From JAZRGE01 sp045644025 (GTDB lineage: Bacteria; Bacillota; Clostridia; Oscillospirales; Acutalibacteraceae), in NCBI GenBank assembly GCA_045644025.1, contig JAZRGE010000115.1, positions 1 through 20,059 on the forward strand: DNA of 20,059 nt, read 5' to 3'. Under the pieces are notes generated by a model. That model was not told the DNA's origin, searched no databases, and was given only the letters and a program-made list of their open reading frames with translations. Both the position numbers and the translations under genes were made by a program. How positions within the stretch are numbered: the stretch's first letter is position 1; every line of letters starts with the position of its first letter. This document shows, piece by piece, positions 14,921-20,059 of this stretch.

Positions 14921-15205
14921 ATGAGCAACATTAAAAGCGAAGGCACCGATCTTTTCTTTAACGCTATTCTCACTCTGGAAAATTTGAACGAATGCTACGA
15001 CTTTTTTCAGGACGTGTGCACCGAGCAGGAAATAAAAGCTATTTCTCAGCGCTTTCTTGTGGCCAAAATGCTGGACGAAAAGAAGGTTTACAGCGAGATC
15101 GTTAAGGGCACCGGCGCCTCCACCGCCACGGTCAGCCGAGTTAAGCGTTCTCTCCTTGGCGGCAAGGGTTCCTATAAGCGCGCCTTCACGAGGATGAGCA
15201 AATGA
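14921..15205 (+). CDS. YerC/YecD family TrpR-related transcriptional regulator
   Basis: This 94-residue all-helical protein matches the YerC/YecD family, small DNA-binding proteins with the Trp-repressor fold. A helix-turn-helix is visible at about 56-78 (VYSEIVKGTGASTATVSRVKRSL), preceded by the family segment TEQEIKAISQRFLVAKML. The frame opens at a GTG at 14915, but AGGATGTGAT points to the ATG at 14921. It heads an operon, and its stop overlaps the next start as ATGA, so translation is coupled. Ligand and regulon are unknown. The direct repeat and palindrome over its promoter would fit autoregulation. Confidence 0.88.
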   Translation: MSNIKSEGTDLFFNAILTLENLNECYDFFQDVCTEQEIKAISQRFLVAKMLDEKKVYSEIVKGTGASTATVSRVKRSLLGGKGSYKRAFTRMSK

Positions 15206-15939
15206 GCGGCTACGGCGATTTTGCCTATTACTACAACCAACTGATGGCCGATGCCGATTATGATAAGCGGGCAGAATACCTTTGGGAGATATTCCGAAGA
15301 TGGGGTGAGGCTCCCACTCTTTTGTTGGATCTGGCCTGCGGCACAGGTAGTATTGGCGGCCGCTTTTGGAAGCAGGGCGTGGATGTGATAGGGGTGGATT
15401 GCTCCGAAGATATGCTGGCTGTGGCAAGGGAAAATTATCCCGAAATGATGCTTTTGTGCCAGGATGCCACCGAACTTGATCTCTACGGCACCGTAGATGG
15501 CGCTATATGCTGCCTTGATTCTTTGAATCACATCGTAGGGTATGATAATTTCTGCCGCGCCATAGAGCGCACCGCTCTTTTCCTGGAGCCCGGCAAGCTG
15601 TTTATCTTTGATGTCAACACTCCCTATAAGCATCACCACGTTCTGGGCAACAACACCATCATCAAAGAATATGAGCACCTTTTCTGTGTTTGGCAAAACA
15701 GCACCGATAGCAGCGGCCTCACCCACATAGATCTGGATATTTTTGAAGAAGACGAGAACGAAGCATGGGTTCGCACCCATGAGGATATAAAAGAGCAGGC
15801 CTATTCGGCCGAGCAGATTGCCGAAGCCACTAAAAATGCAGGGCTGGAGATATTGGCAACGCTCGGAGATATGAGCTTTGATAAGCCCGATGAAAAAGCC
15901 GAGCGAATAATATACGTGTGCAAAAGGATTGAAAAATAA
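15202..15939 (+). CDS. Class I SAM-dependent methyltransferase, substrate unknown
   Basis: The 245-residue protein has SAM motif I LDLACGTGSIGGRF (about 42-55), an acidic motif II end GVDCSEDML, and later strands LCQDATELDL and GAICCLDSLNHI. This places it among the Methyltransf_25-type small-molecule or general methyltransferases. The N-terminal YGDFAYYYNQLM and the IFEEDENEAWVRTHEDIKEQAYS region are typical of Clostridia members annotated only as class I methyltransferases. It overlaps yerC by ATGA and hslO by TAATG, so the three are tightly coupled. No substrate can be inferred from sequence. Confidence 0.88.
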   Translation: MSGYGDFAYYYNQLMADADYDKRAEYLWEIFRRWGEAPTLLLDLACGTGSIGGRFWKQGVDVIGVDCSEDMLAVARENYPEMMLLCQDATELDLYGTVDGAICCLDSLNHIVGYDNFCRAIERTALFLEPGKLFIFDVNTPYKHHHVLGNNTIIKEYEHLFCVWQNSTDSSGLTHIDLDIFEEDENEAWVRTHEDIKEQAYSAEQIAEATKNAGLEILATLGDMSFDKPDEKAERIIYVCKRIEK

Positions 15940-16814
15940 TGGGCAAACTTGTTAGATGTATTACTTCCGACGGTGCCGTGATGGCCACCGCGCTGGATTC
16001 CACCGATATCGTGGCCGCCGCCGAGAAATTCCACGCCACCTCGGCTGTTACAACCGCTGCTCTGGGCAGGCTGCTCACCGCAGCCTCTATTATGGGTAAT
16101 ATGCTCAAGGGGAAAGACAACAGCCTCACTCTTCGCATTTCGGGCGATGGCCCTGCAGGCTCCCTTATAGCTGTCTCTGATTGGGAGGGCAACGTGCGCG
16201 GCTACGTGATGAATCCTATCGTGGAGCTGCCCCTTAATCCCAAAGGCAAGCTGGACGTTTCGGGCGCCATCGGCAAGAACGGCACCCTTTTCGTGCTGAA
16301 GGATTTAGGCCTTAAGGATCCCTACAACGGAAGCATTCCCCTTGTTTCGGGCGAGATTGCCGAAGACATCACCGCCTACTATGCCATAAGCGAGCAGATA
16401 CCCACCGTGTGCGCTCTGGGCGTGCTGGTGAATCCGGATCTTTCGGTGAACGTGGCAGGCGGATATATCATTCAACTCCTTCCGGGAGCCGATGAAGCCA
16501 CAATAGAAAAATTGGAAAAAAGCATCGAAGGTATGCGTTCGGTAACTCAGATGTTGGCCGACGGCATTTCCCCCGAAGATATGATAAGGCTGGCTCTTAA
16601 GGATTTCGACGTGGAGGTTCTTTACACCCAGGATGTTGCATATAAATGTAATTGCAGCAAGCAAAGAGTGGAAAAGGCGCTTATAAGCATCGGCCGTGAA
16701 GAACTGAAAAATCTGGCCGATGAGCAGGACACTACCGAAGTGAAATGCCACTTCTGCGATAAGACATATAATTTCAGCAAAGACGATCTTTTGAGCCTGG
16801 CAAAGAACAGTTAA
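15939..16814 (+). CDS. hslO: Redox-regulated chaperone Hsp33
   Basis: Hsp33 is a cytosolic holdase activated by oxidative unfolding; its redox switch is a C-terminal zinc centre. Here the switch is intact: CNC at residues 237/239 and CHFC at 270/273, the CxC...CxxC pattern with the normal ~30-residue spacing. N-terminal features such as RCITSDGAVMATALDST, LTLRISGDGPAGSL and GYVMNP are typical, and length 291 is normal. It starts within the preceding stop (TAATG), giving translational coupling, and is the last gene of the yerC operon. No hairpin terminator was seen before the tRNA promoter 30 nt downstream, so read-through into the tRNA cluster is possible. Confidence 0.97.
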   Translation: MGKLVRCITSDGAVMATALDSTDIVAAAEKFHATSAVTTAALGRLLTAASIMGNMLKGKDNSLTLRISGDGPAGSLIAVSDWEGNVRGYVMNPIVELPLNPKGKLDVSGAIGKNGTLFVLKDLGLKDPYNGSIPLVSGEIAEDITAYYAISEQIPTVCALGVLVNPDLSVNVAGGYIIQLLPGADEATIEKLEKSIEGMRSVTQMLADGISPEDMIRLALKDFDVEVLYTQDVAYKCNCSKQRVEKALISIGREELKNLADEQDTTEVKCHFCDKTYNFSKDDLLSLAKNS

Positions 16815-16844
16815 AAATTTTTTGAAAAAATTGAAAAAATATTG

Positions 16845-16873
16845 TTGACAACGCAAAGCAAATGTGATAATAT
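16845..16873 (+). promoter_or_regulatory. Promoter of the tRNA cluster
   Basis: Perfect -35 TTGACA (16845-16850) followed at 17 bp by TAATAT (16868-16873), or at 15 bp by GATAAT (16866-16871) with an upstream TG. The next ~55 nt to tRNA-Val form an untranslated leader in which I see no further gene. Confidence 0.85.
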
Positions 16874-16935
16874 ACTTTTCGCTGTCGGCTGTGAAGCTTA
16901 ATTGCTTGCTCAACGAGTGTTGCCGAGAGAGGTAT

Positions 16936-17011
16936 GGGAGCATAGCTCAGCTGGGAGAGCATCTGCCTTACAAGCAGAGGGTCACAGGTTCGAGCCCTGT
17001 TGTTCCCACCA
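16936..17011 (+). tRNA. tRNA-Val (anticodon TAC)
   Basis: Full cloverleaf: acceptor GGGAGCA pairs with TGTTCCC (one G-U), D arm GCTC/GAGC, anticodon stem TCTGC/GCAGA around CTTACAA, T arm ACAGG/CCTGT with TTCGAGC loop, and encoded CCA. The TrmN6-like enzyme in this window belongs to a family that modifies A37 of tRNA-Val, and position 37 here is A. Confidence 0.98.
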
Positions 17012-17014
17012 CGT

Positions 17015-17091
17015 GGCCTGGTAGTTCAGCTGGTTAGAACGCTAGCCTGTCACGCTAGAGGTCGTGGGTTCGAGCCCCATCCAGGTCGCCA
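17015..17091 (+). tRNA. tRNA-Asp (anticodon GTC)
   Basis: Acceptor GGCCTGG pairs with CCAGGTC (one G-U), anticodon stem CTAGC/GCTAG around CTGTCAC, T loop TTCGAGC, discriminator G and encoded CCA; 77 nt. It begins 4 nt after tRNA-Val. Confidence 0.98.
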
Positions 17092-17094
17092 CTT

Positions 17095-17170
17095 GCCTCT
17101 GTAGCTCAGTAGGTAGAGCAGAGGACTGAAAATCCTCGTGTCATTGGTTCGATTCCGATCGGAGGCACCA
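17095..17170 (+). tRNA. tRNA-Phe (anticodon GAA)
   Basis: Acceptor GCCTCTG pairs with CGGAGGC (one U-G), anticodon stem GAGGA/TCCTC around CTGAAAA, T loop TTCGATT, discriminator A and encoded CCA; 76 nt. Confidence 0.98.
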
Positions 17171-17175
17171 TGTTT

Positions 17176-17251
17176 GCGGATTTAGCTCATCTGGTAGAGC
17201 GCCACCTTGCCAAGGTGGAGGTAGCGAGTTCGAGCCTCGTAATCCGCTCCA
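17176..17251 (+). tRNA. tRNA-Gly (anticodon GCC)
   Basis: Acceptor GCGGATT pairs perfectly with AATCCGC, anticodon stem CCACC/GGTGG around TTGCCAA, T loop TTCGAGC, discriminator T and encoded CCA; 76 nt. Anticodon GCC reads GGC/GGT, the preferred glycine codons of the left part of the window. Confidence 0.98.
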
Positions 17252-17290
17252 AACCCCAAGTCTTTTGACTTGGGGTTGTTTTTTGTTTAT
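17252..17290 (+). terminator. Terminator of the tRNA cluster
   Basis: AACCCCAAGTC / GACTTGGGGTT form a perfect 11-bp stem with a TTTT loop immediately after the CCA of tRNA-Gly, followed by a T-rich tail (GTTTTTTGTTT). Confidence 0.95.
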
Positions 17291-17319
17291 TTTATGTATC
17301 TAAAAAATGAATAAATAAC

Positions 17320-17348
17320 TTGCTTTTTTTAATATAATAATATATTAT
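17320..17348 (+). promoter_or_regulatory. Candidate promoter of the site-2 protease/scpAB operon
   Basis: -35 TTGCTT (17320-17325), 17-bp spacer, -10 TATTAT (17343-17348). The region is nearly pure A/T, so several -10 alternatives exist (e.g. TATAAT at 17346-17351) and the exact position is uncertain. Confidence 0.5.
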
Positions 17349-17400
17349 AATAATTATATTGAGGAAGAATGTGCTTTTTTTAGGATAGGTGATATTTTTA

Positions 17401-18081
17401 ATGTTATTAGAAACAATATTTTCCGGTTTATCCGGCAATTTTTCCTTGTTTAAACTGTTTGTTTCAATAATTTCTTCATTGATAGTTATATTCCTTTGCT
17501 TACCTGTGCACGAGTTTTCTCATGCAATGGCAGCTAATATATTGGGGGACAAGACTGCAAAGTATCAAGGCAGATTAACTCTTAATCCATTGGCACATAT
17601 TGATTATTTAGGCGCTTTGATGATAATTTTGTTTGGCTTTGGCTATGCAAAACCCGTTCCTGTTAATCCATATAACTTCAAAAGATATAAAGTAGGAATG
17701 GCTGTTACCAGTGTAGCAGGACCTGTTTCCAATATGCTTTTGAGCGCTTTACTAATTTTGATGGGTAACGTTACTAGTATGTTTTTTGGCTACGGTTCTT
17801 TTGCTGCAGCAATTATGTTTAAGGCTGCACAAATTAATGTTTCACTTGCTGTATTTAATTTAATTCCCATTCCTCCGCTTGACGGATCAAACATTTTGTT
17901 TTCTATTGCCCCATACAAGGTTGAGGCATTTTTTAGGCGTTATGAACGTTTTTTCTATTATGGTTTGATCGCTTTGATTATATTTGGTGTTCTTGATGAA
18001 CCGTTGTATAGATTTTCATCCGGTTTATATAATTCGCTGAACAATCTAATCGGAGCACCCTTTAAAAATGTAGTAATTTGA
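17401..18081 (+). CDS. Site-2 protease family (M50) membrane metalloprotease
   Basis: This is an intramembrane zinc metalloprotease-like protein of 226 residues with about five to six hydrophobic segments. The zinc motif HEFSH (HExxH) is at 37-41 in the second segment, and the third metal ligand is D161 in NLIPIPPLDG, the standard pair for the compact M50 group found near scpAB in Clostridia. The frame opens at a GTG at 17389, but AGGATAGGTGAT fits the ATG at 17401 better. It is first in an operon with scpA, whose start is 10 nt after its stop. The substrate is unknown; family members cut membrane-bound regulators. GC is low here (lines of 28-42%). Confidence 0.9.
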   Translation: MLLETIFSGLSGNFSLFKLFVSIISSLIVIFLCLPVHEFSHAMAANILGDKTAKYQGRLTLNPLAHIDYLGALMIILFGFGYAKPVPVNPYNFKRYKVGMAVTSVAGPVSNMLLSALLILMGNVTSMFFGYGSFAAAIMFKAAQINVSLAVFNLIPIPPLDGSNILFSIAPYKVEAFFRRYERFFYYGLIALIIFGVLDEPLYRFSSGLYNSLNNLIGAPFKNVVI

Positions 18082-18091
18082 GGTATTTATT

Positions 18092-18817
18092 ATGGATGCA
18101 ATCTGCTATAAAGTGGCGGATTTTGAGGGGCCGCTTGATTTGTTGCTAACCCTTATATCCAAAAACAAAATGAATATCTATGACATCAACATCACCGAAC
18201 TGCTTAGTCAGTATATGCAACAGATTGAATTGTTTAAAGAAAACAATATGGATGTTGCCAGTGAATTTTTGGAGATGGCTGCACGCTTGGTTTACATAAA
18301 ATCAGCTATGCTTCTTCCTAAGTATGATGATGATGTCGACCCGCGTGCTGAGTTATCAGGTGAGTTGCTTGAGTATCAGGTTTGTAAAGAGATGGCTGCA
18401 CGCTTATCTCAAATGACAGACGGCTTCAACCGTTTTGTTCGTTTGCCGGCACCTGTTATTATAAATAAAAATTATCGCAGAAATCATTTGCCTGAAGAAC
18501 TTTTACCTGCTTATCTTAATGCTATCGGGCGCGGTATGCGCAAGCTTCCGCCGCCTGCCGAGACCTTTACTCCTCTTGTTGCTAAAAAAATTGTATCGGT
18601 ATCCAGTAAGGTTGTTTTTGTTTTGCGTAATTTGCGGCAGAGAGTTAAGGTTAGATTTTCATCATTGTTTGAAAAAGCAGAGAGTAGAAGTGAACTTGTA
18701 GCAACTTTTCTTGCTGTTTTAGAATTAATAAAAACACGCCGCGTTAAAGCTGAAGGCGATGGAAATGATATTTCTATTGCTATGTGTAGTGAGGTGACCG
18801 ACAATGACACAGAATGA
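18092..18817 (+). CDS. scpA: Segregation and condensation protein ScpA (kleisin)
   Basis: ScpA is the kleisin that bridges the SMC heads and, with ScpB, forms the bacterial condensin needed for chromosome segregation. The N-terminal family signature FEGPLDLLLTLI is at about 10-21, followed by KMNIYDINITELLSQYM and FLEMAARLVYIKSAMLLP. A C-terminal winged-helix region ends in the VATFLAVLELIKTRRVKAEG segment. Length 241 is typical. AGGT precedes the ATG, and the 3' end overlaps scpB by 14 nt. Smc itself is not in the window. Confidence 0.96.
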   Translation: MDAICYKVADFEGPLDLLLTLISKNKMNIYDINITELLSQYMQQIELFKENNMDVASEFLEMAARLVYIKSAMLLPKYDDDVDPRAELSGELLEYQVCKEMAARLSQMTDGFNRFVRLPAPVIINKNYRRNHLPEELLPAYLNAIGRGMRKLPPPAETFTPLVAKKIVSVSSKVVFVLRNLRQRVKVRFSSLFEKAESRSELVATFLAVLELIKTRRVKAEGDGNDISIAMCSEVTDNDTE

Positions 18818-19388
18818 AATCAAAAAAGAATTTGAAGCACTTGTCTTTGCTTCGGGTGAACCTCTACCAACCGATAGAGTTTGCGAAATTCTTGAGTGCA
18901 AGCCCAAACAGGTAGAAAAAGCGGCAGCAGACTTGAATGAAGATTATACACTACGAGACAGTGCTTTGTCATTAATAAGAGTTAATGACAGTTGGCAGCT
19001 TACTACTAGGCCTGAGTTTGCAGGCAACATTCGAAAGATGCTTGAAATTCAGCGAAACACACCTCTTTCTCAAGCTGCTTTTGAAGTGTTGGCTGTTGTT
19101 GCATACAATCAACCGGTTACCAAATCATTTGTTGAGCAGGTGAGAGGTGTCGATTGCTCGGGCGTTATTTCTTCACTTGTTGAAAAGGATCTAATTGAAG
19201 AAAAAGGCAGACTTGAGCTGCCGGGCAGGCCTCTTATATATGGCACTACTGAAAGATTTTTAAGGTGCTTTTCTTTAGAGAACTTGTCCCAGCTACCTCC
19301 GTTACCCGAACGTGATGACGGAGCAGATCATTCGGTTGATGAATCGGATGAAAACAATAACGATGTAAATCAAACCGACAATAATTAA
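18804..19388 (+). CDS. scpB: Segregation and condensation protein ScpB
   Basis: ScpB is a dimeric double winged-helix partner of ScpA. Visible features are LVFASGEPLPTDRVCEIL, WQLTTRPEFAGNIRKML, LSQAAFEVLAVVAYNQPVTK and GRPLIYGTTERFLRCFSL, all characteristic of the family. Length is 194 residues; the last ~28 are acidic and Asn-rich and probably disordered. GAGGTGA within the scpA 3' end serves as ribosome binding site, so translation is coupled through the 14-nt overlap. Confidence 0.96.
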   Translation: MTQNEIKKEFEALVFASGEPLPTDRVCEILECKPKQVEKAAADLNEDYTLRDSALSLIRVNDSWQLTTRPEFAGNIRKMLEIQRNTPLSQAAFEVLAVVAYNQPVTKSFVEQVRGVDCSGVISSLVEKDLIEEKGRLELPGRPLIYGTTERFLRCFSLENLSQLPPLPERDDGADHSVDESDENNNDVNQTDNN

Positions 19389-19404
19389 CAGGAGGTTTTT
19401 AATT

Positions 19405-19791
19405 ATGAGTGAAAATGCTATCAAAGGTATTATGGATGTCACAATGGAAAAGGTTCGTGCAATGTGTGATGCTGATACAATCATTGGTAAACCCATTGTA
19501 GCCAATGATGATTTAACCATTATCCCTATTTCAAAGGTTTCGTTTGGGTTTGCTTCAGGTGGATCTGATTTTCCCACCAAAACCGGACGCAATGCTTTTG
19601 GTGGCGGTGGCGGTGCAGGTATGACCATTGCTCCCACTGCATTTCTTGTTATTAAAGGCACTGAGGTTCGTATGCTTCAAGTAAGCAACAAGCCCGATGC
19701 AACAGATAAGGCAATTGCTCTTTTGCCCGAATTGGTCGATAAAATCACCGGCTTGTTCAAAAAGGATAAAACCGAAGACAAAGCTGAATAA
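19405..19791 (+). CDS. ytfJ: GerW/YtfJ family sporulation protein
   Basis: The 128-residue product matches the YtfJ (GerW) family, small proteins linked in Bacillus to the forespore and to germination. The core VIGKPIVANDDLTIIPISKV, FGFASGGSDF and a glycine-rich GGGGGAGMTIAPTAFLVI are the expected landmarks. GGAGG lies about 8-9 nt upstream of the ATG, and the gene follows scpB by 16 nt in the same operon. Its presence is evidence for an endospore-forming lineage, although ytfJ homologues also occur in non-sporulating relatives. Confidence 0.92.
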   Translation: MSENAIKGIMDVTMEKVRAMCDADTIIGKPIVANDDLTIIPISKVSFGFASGGSDFPTKTGRNAFGGGGGAGMTIAPTAFLVIKGTEVRMLQVSNKPDATDKAIALLPELVDKITGLFKKDKTEDKAE

Positions 19792-19804
19792 TAATCTTTG
19801 ATCA

Positions 19805-19842
19805 TACCCCATAATTATCAATATATGATATTGTTGGGGGTA
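19805..19842 (+). promoter_or_regulatory. Hairpin overlapping the dacF ribosome binding site
   Basis: TACCCC (19805-19810) is complementary to GGGGTA (19837-19842), and TATCA/TGATA (19816-19820, 19826-19830) form an inner stem. The outer 3' arm is the Shine-Dalgarno sequence of the downstream gene. The fold could reduce translation of dacF relative to ytfJ. No U tract follows, so it is not a terminator. Confidence 0.35.
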
Positions 19843-19848
19843 ATCGCC

Positions 19849-20059
19849 TTGAAAAGATTTTTTGCTTTGCTTTTTTCTTTGTGCTTAATTTTTAATTTGT
19901 CTTTTGATTGTGCGGCACAACCGATTTTTTCAATTACCGCTCAATGTTGCGTTCTTATTGATGCAGCATCCGGATGCGTAATTTATGAAAAAAACGCTTA
20001 TAAAAGGGCTTCTATGGCAAGCACCACTAAAATAATGACAGCCCTTATTTTAAGCGAAC
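19849..20059 (+). CDS. dacF: D-alanyl-D-alanine carboxypeptidase, DacF-type (5' part, cut by the window edge)
   Basis: Only the first 70 codons are present. They encode a Sec signal sequence (KRFFALLFSLCLIFNLSF) and the start of a penicillin-binding-protein S11 domain: VLIDAASGCVIYEKNA, then MASTTKIMTALI, whose S58-T-T-K61 is the catalytic SxxK motif. Such enzymes trim the terminal D-Ala from peptidoglycan stem peptides outside the membrane. The start is a TTG at 19849, 8 nt after GGGGG; no ATG is available upstream in frame. The position after scpAB and ytfJ supports a DacF-like role in sporulation, but a general dacA-type role is possible. Confidence 0.85.
   Translation, partial: MKRFFALLFSLCLIFNLSFDCAAQPIFSITAQCCVLIDAASGCVIYEKNAYKRASMASTTKIMTALILSE

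Noticed and set aside
16812..16840. A/T inverted repeat after hslO as a terminator
   Set aside because: The arms are pure A/T with a one-base loop, so no stable hairpin can form.
16936..17290. tRNA cluster as an integration site of a mobile element
   Set aside because: No integrase gene, no duplicated tRNA 3' end and no direct repeats were found in the downstream low-GC part, which holds core genes.
17360..17384. Four-codon upstream reading frame (ATG TGC TTT TTT TAG) before the site-2 protease gene
   Set aside because: Too short to distinguish from chance and no evidence for translation coupling.

Overview
The window looks like a core-genome segment from a spore-forming, low-to-mid-GC Firmicute of class Clostridia, plausibly Oscillospirales/Ruminococcaceae-like. 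This placement is inferred from sporulation-linked genes (spoVB-, ytfJ- and dacF-type), an FMN riboswitch driving ribU, strong GGAGG-type ribosome binding sites, consensus sigma-A promoters and tRNA genes with encoded CCA. No phage, IS element, CRISPR array or defence island was seen. I did not find a clearly new biological system; the points of interest are regulatory structures, gene neighbourhoods and one composition break.

Layout, left to right. (1) 1-243: the promoter and leader of a minus-strand rRNA operon whose 16S gene would lie just left of the window, plus the rsmI terminator. (2) 244-3998, minus strand: cysS, trmN6-like tRNA methyltransferase, a membrane-anchored TPR protein and rsmI, transcribed leftwards from a promoter at about 4.1 kb. 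(3) 4190-5203: galE with its own promoter and terminator, divergent from cysS. (4) 5314-8477: an operon of a YhaM-like OB-HD nuclease, galK and an ApbE-type flavin transferase lipoprotein. (5) 8480-9418: consensus promoter, FMN riboswitch with intrinsic terminator, ribU, and a bidirectional terminator. (6) 9421-11968, minus strand: glyA then rarA. (7) 12085-13596: a SpoVB-type flippase, overlapping tail-to-tail with (8) 13571-14779, minus strand, an ApgM/proposed homoserine kinase family gene. (9) 14921-16814: operon of yerC (TrpR-like), a SAM methyltransferase and hslO (Hsp33). (10) 16845-17290: promoter, tRNA-Val, tRNA-Asp, tRNA-Phe, tRNA-Gly, terminator. (11) 17401 to the right edge: site-2 protease, scpA, scpB, ytfJ/gerW and the 5' end of a dacF-type D,D-carboxypeptidase.

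Functional themes are translation (rRNA, four tRNAs, CysRS, TrmN6, RsmI), galactose metabolism (GalE and GalK, without GalT in the window), flavin supply and use (ApbE beside riboswitch-controlled RibU), one-carbon metabolism and replication repair (GlyA, RarA), and chromosome segregation, sporulation and cell wall (ScpAB, SpoVB, YtfJ, DacF).

Base composition is about 50-53% GC in sampled lines of the left and centre but about 28-42% after the tRNA cluster at about 17.26 kb, with codon choice moving from GGC/CTG/CTT to GGT/TTG/TTA. The window therefore contains a compositional boundary inside what is otherwise housekeeping DNA.
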